Positions 42,822 to 51,320 of a stretch of DNA of 64,000 nucleotides are shown piece by piece. Source of the DNA: Adhaeribacter swui. Its GTDB lineage: Bacteria > Bacteroidota > Bacteroidia > Cytophagales > Hymenobacteraceae. Both the position numbers and the translations under genes were made by a program. Under the pieces are notes generated by a model. That model ran no database searches, was not told where the DNA came from, and saw only the letters and a program-made list of their open reading frames with translations. Each line of letters begins with the position of its first letter. The stretch's first letter is position 1. The DNA lies in assembly GCF_014217805.1 (NCBI RefSeq), contig NZ_CP055156.1:2796585-2860584 (forward strand), read 5' to 3'.

Positions 42822-44363
42822 CTATTCCATCCCGAATTTCTGCCGTTCAGCGATGATTTCGGCGTTCCAGCGTTGCAGTAGCGCTTGGTCTGGTTCCCGT
42901 AAAATACTCACGTGCGTTTCCGATTCGCGGTACAAGGGGTTATTCAACCGGCCAACAATCTGGGTTGATTTAAAATGCGGCATTAAGTCAGTTGCGGCTT
43001 CATCACTTACTAAAATAACAACTTTCGGATTTACCCGGGGCGGACTCCATAAAGAATAACTGGCATTGGTGCTGTGGGCGCGGGGTAAGTGGTATTTGGC
43101 ATTGTAATAATTCACGGCACCCGCTTCGCCGTAATTATCGCACCAGATAATGGTTTCAGCGCGCTCCGCCACCGGAATCTGCGCGTAAGCTTGCCGTACT
43201 AAGGTGGCCATTTCTTCCCAACCTAACATATCGGCGTAATCTTGTGGGAGTAAATGATCCTGCCCGTCTTCCCATCGCAAAATACCAGTGGCTTTAAATT
43301 TCTGGCAATAACGAGCCGTAGCTTCCGGCGACAAAACAGGTAGGAGTAACGGCACAGCAGGAGCTATCAAAAGTAGGGGTATTAAAAGTAAAATCGGTTT
43401 TAAAAACAATTGCCATCTCATAGCTACTATTCTCTCCCAGACTACTCCTCCAAAAGCCAATAATACCGGATATAAACCTAAGGCATAATAACTTTTACCG
43501 TGTAACCACAAAAAGATACCAATAACTGCCAGGTAAATCAAGCCAACTACCGCGTAAGGCCGGGCCCAGCGGGCCAGTAACAAGGCTATTAAACCGGCTA
43601 ACCATATAAACGCCCCCGGAAAACTCATTAGTAATTGGTCTTTTAAAAAATCAGTGGGTTTTACTAAGTCTAGCTGGGTGGCCTTGAGTTCTTGCATGTG
43701 TTGCCAAACCGGAAATTTATGCTGCCATTGCCAGATAAGGTTCGGTAGAAAAATTAAAAACGCAAGACCAATGGCTAGGTAAAAAGCAGGTTTTAAAAAT
43801 ACCACACGATAGCGCGATAAAGCAATGATTGGCAGAGCGCCCGCCAGAAAAAAGATGACGGAATATTTATTCAATAAACCAACCCCGATAAACAAACCCA
43901 AGAGGTACAGGTACTTGTTTTTAGGTTGTTGCAGGTAGCTGATAAGCAGATAGAAATAAACCGACCAGCACAGGAATTCCAGCGCATTTGGTTGAAACAA
44001 AATATTTATCCGGAGGTAGGCCGAAGCTAAAAAGCCAATACCCGCCAGGGCTAAGGCAAACCAGCCACCTTGCAGGCGCTTCACGGTTAAGCCAATTACC
44101 CACATGGTTAAAGCGCCAAACAATGCCGGCCAAAACCGCACCAAGTACCAGTGGTTTCCTAAGGCTTTGGTAAGCCAGGCTTGCAGAGCTAAAGCAGGAG
44201 GCACTTCTAGAAAGCCCCAGGCCAAATGGTTCGCTTCATCCAGGTACAAATACTCGTCCCGCTGAAACTCGTAAGCCGGGTGCACCGACACATAAGAAAG
44301 CGCAAACTTAATAAGCACCAGCACTAGCAGTAAAACAGAAAAGCGAGAGTTGTTCAGTACCAT
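42822..44363 (-). CDS. GT39-like (ArnT/PMT type) membrane glycosyltransferase
   Basis: A 513-residue integral membrane protein with about 10-12 hydrophobic segments followed by a soluble C-terminal part from about 340. The first periplasmic loop has the acidic motif RDEYLYLDEANHLAWGF (about 35-51), typical of dolichyl/undecaprenyl-phosphate sugar transferases of the GT39/ArnT kind. Donor and acceptor are unknown. ATG start. It is convergent with the PLP enzyme gene (24-base gap) and divergent from ispE. Confidence 0.83.
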   Translation of the reverse strand: MVLNNSRFSVLLLVLVLIKFALSYVSVHPAYEFQRDEYLYLDEANHLAWGFLEVPPALALQAWLTKALGNHWYLVRFWPALFGALTMWVIGLTVKRLQGGWFALALAGIGFLASAYLRINILFQPNALEFLCWSVYFYLLISYLQQPKNKYLYLLGLFIGVGLLNKYSVIFFLAGALPIIALSRYRVVFLKPAFYLAIGLAFLIFLPNLIWQWQHKFPVWQHMQELKATQLDLVKPTDFLKDQLLMSFPGAFIWLAGLIALLLARWARPYAVVGLIYLAVIGIFLWLHGKSYYALGLYPVLLAFGGVVWERIVAMRWQLFLKPILLLIPLLLIAPAVPLLLPVLSPEATARYCQKFKATGILRWEDGQDHLLPQDYADMLGWEEMATLVRQAYAQIPVAERAETIIWCDNYGEAGAVNYYNAKYHLPRAHSTNASYSLWSPPRVNPKVVILVSDEAATDLMPHFKSTQIVGRLNNPLYRESETHVSILREPDQALLQRWNAEIIAERQKFGME

Positions 44364-44489
44364 ATCAAGAGCTTAGCTTGCCGCTCAATATCTGCATTTT
44401 TCGTTAAATTTTTAAAAAATTATAAGTGCCGCCGCGATTGGGTTTTTACCGGATTAAAGTTTTGTAAATTGCGAGCTAAAAGTTTTTAA

Positions 44490-45302
44490 ATGATTGCTTT
44501 CCCGAACGCTAAAATAAACATTGGCTTACGTGTTACCGGTTTGCGGCCCGATGGATTCCGGAACCTGGAGTCTTGTTTTTACCCGGTAAACTGGTGCGAT
44601 GCTTTAGAAATTATTCCGGCTACTAACCTGGCGTTTACTTCATCCGGCTTAACCATTCCGGGCAAGGCCAGCACAAATCTTTGTTTAAAGGCTTACCACC
44701 TGCTGCAACAAGATTTTAATTTAAAACCGGTTCGCATTCATTTGCACAAAAATATACCCATTGGGGCCGGCATGGGTGGCGGTTCTTCCGATGCAGCGTT
44801 TACCTTAAAATTACTGAATAACCTGTTTAACCTGGAAATATCCGTACCGGACTTAGAAAATTACGCCCGCCAACTAGGCAGCGATTGCGCTTTTTTTATT
44901 CAGAACAAACCGGTTTTTGCAATTGAGAAAGGCGATGTGTTTGAACCGTTAAAATTAGATTTAAGTAATTACAAGATCGTGGTTATTTATCCGGATTTGC
45001 ATATTACTACCGCCGAAGCGTACCGGGAAGTAGTGCCCCAGGCTCCGGCCGACAATTTACGGGAGTTACTGCAACAACCGCTTCCTACCTGGAAAAACCG
45101 GGTGGATAATGATTTTGAGAAAGCTTTATTTTTAAAATATCCGGTTTTGCCAGAATTAAAAGAATACCTGTACCAATCCGGAGCTATTTACACCTCCATG
45201 ACGGGTTCCGGCTCGGCGGTATTTGGTATTTTTTCGCCGGATTTTACTCAAACTTTACTCGTGCCCCACACCACCTATGCCGTTTGGCAAGGTGCTTTGT
45301 AA
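44490..45302 (+). CDS. ispE: 4-diphosphocytidyl-2-C-methyl-D-erythritol kinase IspE
   Basis: GHMP kinase of the non-mevalonate isoprenoid pathway. At 270 residues it is slightly shorter than E. coli IspE. Motif 1 is PNAKINIGLRVTGLRPDGF (5-23), the ATP loop is IPIGAGMGGGSSDAAFTL near 89-106, and motif 3 is MTGSGSAVFGIF near 238. ATG start. Its 3' end overlaps the convergent EamA gene by 48 bases. Confidence 0.95.
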   Translation: MIAFPNAKINIGLRVTGLRPDGFRNLESCFYPVNWCDALEIIPATNLAFTSSGLTIPGKASTNLCLKAYHLLQQDFNLKPVRIHLHKNIPIGAGMGGGSSDAAFTLKLLNNLFNLEISVPDLENYARQLGSDCAFFIQNKPVFAIEKGDVFEPLKLDLSNYKIVVIYPDLHITTAEAYREVVPQAPADNLRELLQQPLPTWKNRVDNDFEKALFLKYPVLPELKEYLYQSGAIYTSMTGSGSAVFGIFSPDFTQTLLVPHTTYAVWQGAL

Positions 45303-46190
45303 TTGCCGACTTTCGTAACGGCGATCCAGAAATGGGTGAATAAACACGCTGAACAAAATAATTAATGCCCCCAGGTAAAAACCAGTAGACATGTGCTCGC
45401 TTTCGCCGAAAATAAAGTAGGCAAATACAATTCCGTAGACGGGTTCCAGATTAATGCTCAGGTTCATGTTAAAGATAGGGATTCGTTGCATGAGACGCAC
45501 CGAGCCGGTAAACGGATAAACCGTACACACCAAAGCTAAAGTGAGTAGGTAAACCCAATCCATGGTGGTTAAAACAAAGTGCAAGGTATTATCCGGACTC
45601 AGGAAAAGCTGGTAAAAAGGCATAAACAAAGCAGTTCCTATACAGGCGCCCACCATTTCGTAGCAGGTAATGTTAATAGGGGAGTAAGTACGGGTTAACC
45701 TACTATTGATAATAGAAAAAGCCGCGCCCAGCATGGCCGAGCCAACGCCCATTAATATGCCCAGAGCGTGGTCAAATTCAAATTGAAAAATCAGGTATAA
45801 ACCAAAAAATATCAGTAAGGCTAAACCAATTTCGTGCGGTTTAATTTTCTTTTTAAAAAATAATGGTTCCAGAATTGCCGTCCATAAACTACTGGTAGCC
45901 ATACCAGCCAGGCAAATAGAAACAGATGATACCCGTGCCGATGCAAAAAACAACATCCAATGCGCCGCTATCATCATACCTACGCCAATTATTTTAATGA
46001 TGGGTTTGCGGCCAATGCGGTACGATTTGCCGGTAAACTTTATGATTATTGCTAAAGCAGTAGCGGCAATAAAGGTGCGGAGAAATACCAGCTCCACCGC
46101 CGGAATAGAAATTAACTTGCCCAGGATAGCGGTAAACCCCCACACAAATACAATAAAATGCAGTTCTAAATAATGCCGGAACGAAGCCAT
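45255..46190 (-). CDS. EamA/DMT-family transporter
   Basis: A 311-residue inner-membrane protein with ten hydrophobic segments arranged as two EamA repeats (about 5-140 and 150-290). It begins FRHYLELHFIVFVWGFTAILGKL and includes ARVSSVSICLAGMATSSLWTAILEPLF. Substrate unknown; family members export amino acids or other metabolites. ATG start, preceded by a GACTATCGACTATC array. The last 15 codons overlap the end of ispE on the other strand. Confidence 0.87.
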   Translation of the reverse strand: MASFRHYLELHFIVFVWGFTAILGKLISIPAVELVFLRTFIAATALAIIIKFTGKSYRIGRKPIIKIIGVGMMIAAHWMLFFASARVSSVSICLAGMATSSLWTAILEPLFFKKKIKPHEIGLALLIFFGLYLIFQFEFDHALGILMGVGSAMLGAAFSIINSRLTRTYSPINITCYEMVGACIGTALFMPFYQLFLSPDNTLHFVLTTMDWVYLLTLALVCTVYPFTGSVRLMQRIPIFNMNLSINLEPVYGIVFAYFIFGESEHMSTGFYLGALIILFSVFIHPFLDRRYESRQLQSTLPNGIGGVGHE

Positions 46191-46235
46191 TGATTAGTTG
46201 ATAGTCGATAGTCTACGGAGGATAGACCATGATTA
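46191..46235. repeat. GACTATCGACTATC-type array abutting the EamA start
   Basis: On the minus strand, GTCTATCCTCCGTAGACTATCG continuing with ACTATCAACTAATCA reads into the ATG at 46190. Confidence 0.6.
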
Positions 46236-46314
46236 TTAGATTGTTGAATGGTTATATTGCGGATTAGCTTTTAAGTAATCCCCGGAAAGTGAAGAAGTTG
46301 AATGGGAATCCTAA

Positions 46315-46380
46315 AAAATTTAAAATTCCAACCCTTAAACAACTTGAAACCTGCAACCTGTAACTTGCAACCATCAACGT
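46315..46380. repeat. AACCTGTAACTTGCAACC-type array at the LptF/G stop
   Basis: Six to seven imperfect AACTTGAAACCTGC units run rightwards into, and slightly past, the lptF/G stop (46374), so the last bases of the gene are part of the array. A 61-codon plus-strand reading frame across this region is an artefact. Confidence 0.65.
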
Positions 46381-47450
46381 GGTACCGTTTTGTACAGGAT
46401 AATACCAATGCCGGTAAAAATAATAGAAGGAATCCAGGAGGCCAGAAAAGGACTCACATCACCGACTTGCGCCAAGCTGCGACTTAGAATAACAAAAATT
46501 ATAAAAATAAAAGCCAGCGTAAATCCGAGCGCTACCTGCAAGCCAATACCACCCCGCCGTTTCCGGGAACTTAAGATTACTCCAATTACCGTTAAAATAA
46601 TAATAGCAAAAGGATAACTAAAGCGTTCGTACTTTTCAATCAGGTAGATTTCGGTATCGTCGGCACCACGCATTTTTTTCTGTTGGATAAACTTGTTCAG
46701 TTCCGGAAGGGTGAGCGTTTCGGCGAGCCGGTAGGTACTGGCAAAATCTTTAGGTAGCAGGTTTAAAGTAGTATCCAAAGGGCCGTATTGCCGGGTAATT
46801 TCTTTGTCGCCCTCAAATTTCCGGAGTACGTAATTATCCAGGTGCCACTTGTTTTTCTTTTCGTCCCAGGTAATCGCATCGGAGGTTAGTTTAGCTAGCA
46901 GCTCATTGCCTTTAATGGTTTCTAAAGTAAATTTATAGCCAATATTAGCGGTGTTGTTGTAGCTTTCGATGTAGGCGTACGATTCGGGGTTAAGTTTAAA
47001 GTGAATGTTACGGCCTTCAAAAGTGTAAGGCTTTTTAATGTATTTTACCTCAAAAGCTACCCGTGTTTTATTGGAGTTCGGAATAACCCAGCCAATCAGG
47101 GCAAAGGTACAGGCGCCAATAATGCTGGCTCCCATCACATAGGGCACCAGCATCCGCCGGAAACTAACGCCGCTACTCAGAATAGCCACAATTTCGGTGC
47201 GCCCGGCCAACTTAGCCGTTACAAAAACGGTAGCAATAAATACCGTAATCGGGCTTAGCATGTTAGAGTAAAAAGGAATCAGATTCAAATAATAATCGAA
47301 AATAATGGACTTAAACGGCGGATTGGTTTCCAGAAAATCGTCGTTTTTCTCCGTAAAATCGATTACGCAAATAATTACCACCAGAATTAATACCACAAAC
47401 ACAAAGGTGCTTAGGTATTTCTGAAGGATATATTTATCAAGTAATTTCAT
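46374..47450 (-). CDS. LptF/LptG family lipopolysaccharide export permease
   Basis: A 358-residue YjgP/YjgQ-family inner-membrane subunit of the LptBFGC lipopolysaccharide transporter. It has three N-terminal membrane helices (about 13-33, 60-83, 100-122), a large periplasmic beta domain (about 130-265) and three C-terminal helices (about 278-355). The start MKLLDKYILQKYLSTFVFV is characteristic. Sequence alone cannot separate F from G. ATG start directly after a TAACC-type array. Confidence 0.9.
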   Translation of the reverse strand: MKLLDKYILQKYLSTFVFVVLILVVIICVIDFTEKNDDFLETNPPFKSIIFDYYLNLIPFYSNMLSPITVFIATVFVTAKLAGRTEIVAILSSGVSFRRMLVPYVMGASIIGACTFALIGWVIPNSNKTRVAFEVKYIKKPYTFEGRNIHFKLNPESYAYIESYNNTANIGYKFTLETIKGNELLAKLTSDAITWDEKKNKWHLDNYVLRKFEGDKEITRQYGPLDTTLNLLPKDFASTYRLAETLTLPELNKFIQQKKMRGADDTEIYLIEKYERFSYPFAIIILTVIGVILSSRKRRGGIGLQVALGFTLAFIFIIFVILSRSLAQVGDVSPFLASWIPSIIFTGIGIILYKTVPR

Positions 47451-47540
47451 AAATGGGTTACAAGTTGCAGGTTACAGGTTGCAAGTTGTTTTTCAGTTAA
47501 CAGGTTTAAAAGTTAGAAAGTTGTAAAGTTTGGAGCTAGC
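47451..47540. repeat. AACCTGTAACCTGCAACTT-type array abutting the LptF/G start
   Basis: On the minus strand the units read AACTTTCTAACTTTT, then AACTTGCAACCTGTAACC, then AACTTGTAACCC, into the ATG at 47450. With the array at 46315 this gene is bracketed at both ends by the same family in mirror orientation. Confidence 0.65.
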
Positions 47541-47649
47541 AAAGTTATGGATTCTACATTCAAAATTAGTTTTAAGTAATTTATTAGTCTTAAACCATCA
47601 CCTGTAACTAGAAATAATCTGGTAAAGTAACAGATCAGCTAATAATTTA

Positions 47650-47690
47650 CACGTTGACTGTGGACCATCGACCATCGACTACAACCGTAC
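47650..47690. repeat. GACCATCGACCATCGACTAC array at the tgt stop
   Basis: GTTGACTGTGGACCATCG with further GACCATCGACTACAACC units reads rightwards into the tgt stop at 47679. The TAG stop codon itself lies inside the array. Confidence 0.6.
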
Positions 47691-48809
47691 CATTAAATCT
47701 TTCACCATTTTGTCTTTCCAGGTCCGGAAACTGCCGGCCAAAATTTGTTCGCGGGCTTGCTTCACCAGCCACAAATAAAACGTTAAATTATGCACACTGG
47801 AAATTTGGGCACCCAACATTTCGCCGCTGTGCACCAGGTGGCGTAAATACGCTTTGGAGTAAAACGTACTGGCATAACCACCTAGTGTTTCATCGATGGG
47901 TGAAAAATCGTTTTTCCATTTCTCGTTGCGGATGTTGATAATGCCTTGCGTAGTAAATAACATGCCATTGCGGGCATTGCGGGTGGGCAATACGCAGTCG
48001 AACATATCAACGCCCAAAGCAATATTTTCCAGAATATTAGCGGGTGTACCCACGCCCATCAGGTAACGGGGTTTATCGGCGGGTAAAATATCGCAAACCA
48101 ATTCAGTCATTTCGTACATCATCTCGGCTGGCTCGCCTACCGATAAGCCGCCAATGGCATTACCCGCGCGGTTAAAAGAAGCAATCGTTTCGGCGGATTT
48201 TACGCGTAAGTCTTTAAAAGTACTGCCCTGTACGATCGGGAAAAGGTTTTGCTCATAACCGTATTTGCCTTCGGTATTATCAAAGCGGTCGCAGCAGCGC
48301 TTGAGCCAGCGGTGCGTCATGTCCATGGATTTGCGGGCGTAGTTGTATTCGCAAGGGTAGGGCGTACACTCATCAAAAGCCATCATAATATCGGCGCCAA
48401 TGGTTCGCTGAATATCCATTACATTTTCCGGCGAAAAGAAATGCGTAGAACCATCGATGTGTGATTTAAATTTTACGCCTTCTTCCACAATTTTGCGCGT
48501 ACCCGACAAGGAATACACCTGGTAGCCGCCACTATCGGTTAAAATGGGTTTATCCCAACCATTAAAACGGTGTAACCCCCTCGCCTGCTCTAAGGTTTGT
48601 AAACCGGGGCGTAAATACAAATGGTAGGTATTGCCTAAAATGATCTGCGCCTGAATGTCTTCTTTTATTTCGCGTTGGTGTACTGCTTTAACGGTGCCGG
48701 CCGTGCCCACCGGCATAAATATGGGTGTTTGTATGGTTCCGTGAGCGGTAGTAAGCGTACCTGCCCGGGCTTTTGATTCTTTATCGTGTGCAGTTAAAGT
48801 AAATGTCAT
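47679..48809 (-). CDS. tgt: Queuine tRNA-ribosyltransferase Tgt lacking the usual zinc cysteines
   Basis: Exchanges guanine 34 for the queuosine precursor in GUN-anticodon tRNAs. A 376-residue protein with substrate motif ILTDSGGYQVYSLSG (D92), GGLSVGEP near 220, the catalytic-region DMFDCVLPTRNARNG (268-282) and HNLTFYLWL near 340. The zinc motif C-x-C-x2-C expected around 303-315 is replaced by DFSPIDETLGGYASTFYSKAY with no cysteine. Related Bacteroidota enzymes seem to share the loss. ATG start, preceded by a GACTATGTACTAAG array. Confidence 0.93.
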   Translation of the reverse strand: MTFTLTAHDKESKARAGTLTTAHGTIQTPIFMPVGTAGTVKAVHQREIKEDIQAQIILGNTYHLYLRPGLQTLEQARGLHRFNGWDKPILTDSGGYQVYSLSGTRKIVEEGVKFKSHIDGSTHFFSPENVMDIQRTIGADIMMAFDECTPYPCEYNYARKSMDMTHRWLKRCCDRFDNTEGKYGYEQNLFPIVQGSTFKDLRVKSAETIASFNRAGNAIGGLSVGEPAEMMYEMTELVCDILPADKPRYLMGVGTPANILENIALGVDMFDCVLPTRNARNGMLFTTQGIINIRNEKWKNDFSPIDETLGGYASTFYSKAYLRHLVHSGEMLGAQISSVHNLTFYLWLVKQAREQILAGSFRTWKDKMVKDLMVRL

Positions 48810-48845
48810 TTCTTAGTACATAGTCTATGGTCGATAGACCACGGC
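48810..48845. repeat. GACCATAGACTATG array abutting the tgt start
   Basis: On the minus strand, GTCTATCGACCATAGACTATG continuing with TACTAAGAA reads into the ATG at 48809. Confidence 0.6.
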
Positions 48846-48975
48846 TTTATTAATTAAATTGTTGAATTACTAAATTTTTAAAAATTTAAAATTTTAGCAA
48901 TTGTTATAAGTAACAGTTATTGATTCTCTGTTATAAAATCAACTTTTAAACTTTGTAAATTTAAACCTTCCACCT

Positions 48976-49587
48976 TTACGGTCTTTCGCCCAATGGTTTC
49001 GGATCGGTTAAGACAATATGTAAGTACTCCACGAGTTGCTGAACCGCTCGGCCTCGGTGACTAATGCGGTTTTTTTCAACAGCATCCATTTCGGCAAAAG
49101 TTTGGGAGTAGCCTTCCGGAATAAATACGGGGTCGTAGCCAAAACCTTGCGTGCCTCGGGGTTCTTCGGTAATCTGGCCTTGCACCACCCCATCAAACTG
49201 AAACAAGTTATTATCTAAAATTAAAGTAATGGAAGTCCGGAATTGGGCAGCCCGGTTTTCTTTTCCCGCCAGATTTTTTAAAAGTAGCTCTATATTGTCC
49301 TGGCTGCTGCGCTGCAGACCCGCGTACCGGGCCGAGTAAACGCCGGGTTCCATGTTTAAGGCCAGAACTTCCAGACCGGTGTCATCGGCAAAGCAGTTTA
49401 CGTGATAGTTTTGCCAAACGTATTCGGCCTTTTGTCGCGAATTTCCTTCCAAGGTGGTTTGTTCTTCGGGTAATTCTTCGTGGCAACCAATATCCGCCAG
49501 GCTCTTCACATCAAATTGGTCGCCCAGAATTTGCCGGATTTCGGTTAGCTTGTGGGCGTTGTTGCTGGCAAAACATATCGTAAGCAT
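48976..49587 (-). CDS. rdgB: XTP/dITP diphosphatase (RdgB/HAM1)
   Basis: Hydrolyses inosine and xanthosine triphosphates to keep them out of DNA and RNA. A 203-residue protein: ICFASNNAHKLTEIRQIL (4-21), CFADDTGLEVLAL near 65, GVYSARYAG near 82, GYDPVFIPEGYSQTFAEM near 148 and SHRGRAVQ near 176. ATG start. It is 17 bases downstream of an alpha/beta hydrolase on the same strand. Confidence 0.95.
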   Translation of the reverse strand: MLTICFASNNAHKLTEIRQILGDQFDVKSLADIGCHEELPEEQTTLEGNSRQKAEYVWQNYHVNCFADDTGLEVLALNMEPGVYSARYAGLQRSSQDNIELLLKNLAGKENRAAQFRTSITLILDNNLFQFDGVVQGQITEEPRGTQGFGYDPVFIPEGYSQTFAEMDAVEKNRISHRGRAVQQLVEYLHIVLTDPKPLGERP

Positions 49588-49604
49588 AAGCTGTTTGGTG
49601 TTGT

Positions 49605-50288
49605 TTAGAGTTCTGAATAAAATATACGGTTGGCTTCCCGGGTTATAAACGAACTTAATTCATCGGCTTTACCCAGAATAATTAAATGTTCGCCGGCATA
49701 AACCACCGGGTTTTTAATGTACGATAACGGAAAAATTTTATCCTGATTACCGTGCACATGAATCAAGTTAGCCGGTTGCTCCTGGTTTTGCCAGTTTACT
49801 ATGGCTGTAAAAGCCCATTTTACAAAAGAAAGATCCGTGCTTTGAATAATCTGATGAAGAATTTTTTTTTCCAGGGGCGTTTTAGCGCCAAATATCCAGT
49901 TATAAAGCCCAGGCAGTTTTTTAACCCAGTGTAAAGGCAAATAAGGGTGTAGGCCTAGTTGCCCTAAAAAACGCAGATAACCCGGCAATTCGTTGCTGGT
50001 TTTAATACTTGAAATTAAAATAGTACGGGCTGGTTTTAAAATTTTACTTATTTCTACGGCTATCATTCCTCCGAAAGATACCCCCACAAGTAAAATGGGC
50101 TGATTACTTACCAAAATTTGATTGGCCATTCGTTGGGCATAACTTACCAAAGATTCTTGCTTAAAAGGAGTTAACCAATCCAGAATCACCACGTTGTATC
50201 GGCTAACATCCAATTGGAGTAACTGAAACATGCGCGCATCGGCACCCAGGCCCGGAATAAGATACAGTATCGGTAATTCTTTTTGCAA
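49605..50288 (-). CDS. Alpha/beta hydrolase, function unknown
   Basis: A 227-residue cytoplasmic hydrolase: LYLIPGLGADARMF (8-21) for the oxyanion hole, nucleophile Ser in GVSFGGMIAVE near 68-78, and HVHGNQDKIFP near 175 for the acid residue. A final His lies in YAGEHLIIL near 197. The start appears to be TTG at 50288, because no ATG or GTG lies between the upstream stop (four codons away) and the first conserved strand. It ends close to rdgB and begins nine bases after the PRTase, so all three probably form one transcript. Confidence 0.8.
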   Translation of the reverse strand: MQKELPILYLIPGLGADARMFQLLQLDVSRYNVVILDWLTPFKQESLVSYAQRMANQILVSNQPILLVGVSFGGMIAVEISKILKPARTILISSIKTSNELPGYLRFLGQLGLHPYLPLHWVKKLPGLYNWIFGAKTPLEKKILHQIIQSTDLSFVKWAFTAIVNWQNQEQPANLIHVHGNQDKIFPLSYIKNPVVYAGEHLIILGKADELSSFITREANRIFYSEL

Positions 50289-50297
50289 CGAAATTAT

Positions 50298-50828
50298 TTA
50301 AATCAGGTAAGCACCGTACGATTCGTCTTCCGTAAGAACCACCCGGATGTGCTCCAGCAGGGTAGTAGCTAAAGATAAACCAGTATACGTAACCGTTATC
50401 GGGTACAAGGTATTATGCCGGTTAATCAGCGTGGCTGTTTCTATTTTTTTTACTTCGGCATTTAAAAACAAGGGTAAACTGTACGCCATGGTTTTACCGG
50501 AATTTAAAACATCGTCTACCAGGATTACCACCTTTCCTTCTAAATTAAGATTATCCGGTTCCAAGGCGATAGGCTGACTTAGAGGCCGTATTTTATCTAA
50601 AGTAATGCCCAGTAAGTTTATGGTAAGCGACGAAATTTGCCGCAGTTCAGCAGCCAGCAGTTCCGCTAACTGATACCCGTTTTCGTGAATACCGGCCAAG
50701 TAGAGTACTTCCTCTTCAAAGTTTTTCTCGTAAATCTCGTAAGCCATACGCTTAATTTTCTGCATAATTTCCTGGCGGGTAAGAATGCAGGAACTAGGGC
50801 TAAAACTCACAGGTTCGGTAAACATCAT
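50298..50828 (-). CDS. PyrR-like phosphoribosyltransferase
   Basis: A 176-residue type I phosphoribosyltransferase. The PRPP-binding loop is VVILVDDVLNSGKTMAY (about 108-124), with LAGIHENGYQLAELLAAEL near 45 and a C-terminal hydrophobic hood. It resembles Bacteroidota phosphoribosyltransferases annotated as PyrR-like or hypoxanthine-type; base specificity is not clear. Two adjacent ATGs at the start (MM). It is divergent from rpmE. Confidence 0.83.
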   Translation of the reverse strand: MMFTEPVSFSPSSCILTRQEIMQKIKRMAYEIYEKNFEEEVLYLAGIHENGYQLAELLAAELRQISSLTINLLGITLDKIRPLSQPIALEPDNLNLEGKVVILVDDVLNSGKTMAYSLPLFLNAEVKKIETATLINRHNTLYPITVTYTGLSLATTLLEHIRVVLTEDESYGAYLI

Positions 50829-50925
50829 AATTCAATTAAGGTAATTTGCTTGCAAAAATACTCAAGTAACTTATCAATTTTCACAAATATAGTAGGTAAA
50901 ATAGCAATTATATTTGTGAAAATAC

Positions 50926-50956
50926 TTGTTAATAAGAGCGTAATATTTTAATTTTG
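50926..50956 (+). promoter_or_regulatory. Promoter of rpmE
   Basis: CTTG at 50925-50928, then 20 bases, then TAATTTTG at 50949-50956, matching the Bacteroidota TTG...TAnnTTTG consensus. Transcription would start near 50962, leaving a leader of about 40 bases before the rpmE ATG. Confidence 0.7.
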
Positions 50957-51002
50957 CATCCTAAATTTCGAAAGTAGCTCGTTTATAACCATATAAGTAC
51001 CA

Positions 51003-51248
51003 ATGAAAAAAGATATTCATCCTACCTACAGAGAAGTAGTGTTCCAGGATACATCCAGCGATTTTAAATTTATTACCCGCTCTACCATGACTTCTAACGA
51101 AACCATTACCATGGAAGATGGCAAAACTTATCCGGTAATTAAAGTAGAGGTTTCATCAGAGTCGCACCCGTTTTATACTGGTAAAAACATTTTCGTGGAT
51201 ACTGCCGGTCGGGTAGAAAAATTCCAGAAGCGTTACGCAAAAAAATAA
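51003..51248 (+). CDS. rpmE2: 50S ribosomal protein L31 type B
   Basis: An 81-residue zinc-independent form of L31. It has the diagnostic [16 protein letters not shown] start and the [24 protein letters not shown] segment, and lacks the CxxC pair of the type A protein. Single gene with its own promoter and terminator. Confidence 0.96.
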   Translation: MKKDIHPTYREVVFQDTSSDFKFITRSTMTSNETITMEDGKTYPVIKVEVSSESHPFYTGKNIFVDTAGRVEKFQKRYAKK

Positions 51249-51274
51249 GGAAATTATCCTTTTTTATTTTAAAT

Positions 51275-51313
51275 AGAGTCTTCCTGAATAAAGTCGGGAA
51301 GACTTTTTTATTT
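51275..51313 (+). terminator. Terminator of rpmE
   Basis: AGTCTTCC (51277-51284) pairs with GGAAGACT (51297-51304) around a 12-base loop, followed by a T-rich run that ends just before the next ATG. Confidence 0.85.
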
Positions 51314-51320
51314 TTGCCCT

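Noticed and set aside
46302-46487. 61-codon frame before and into lptF/G
   Set aside because: Its sequence is the AACCTGTAAC array translated, then the antisense of lptF/G.
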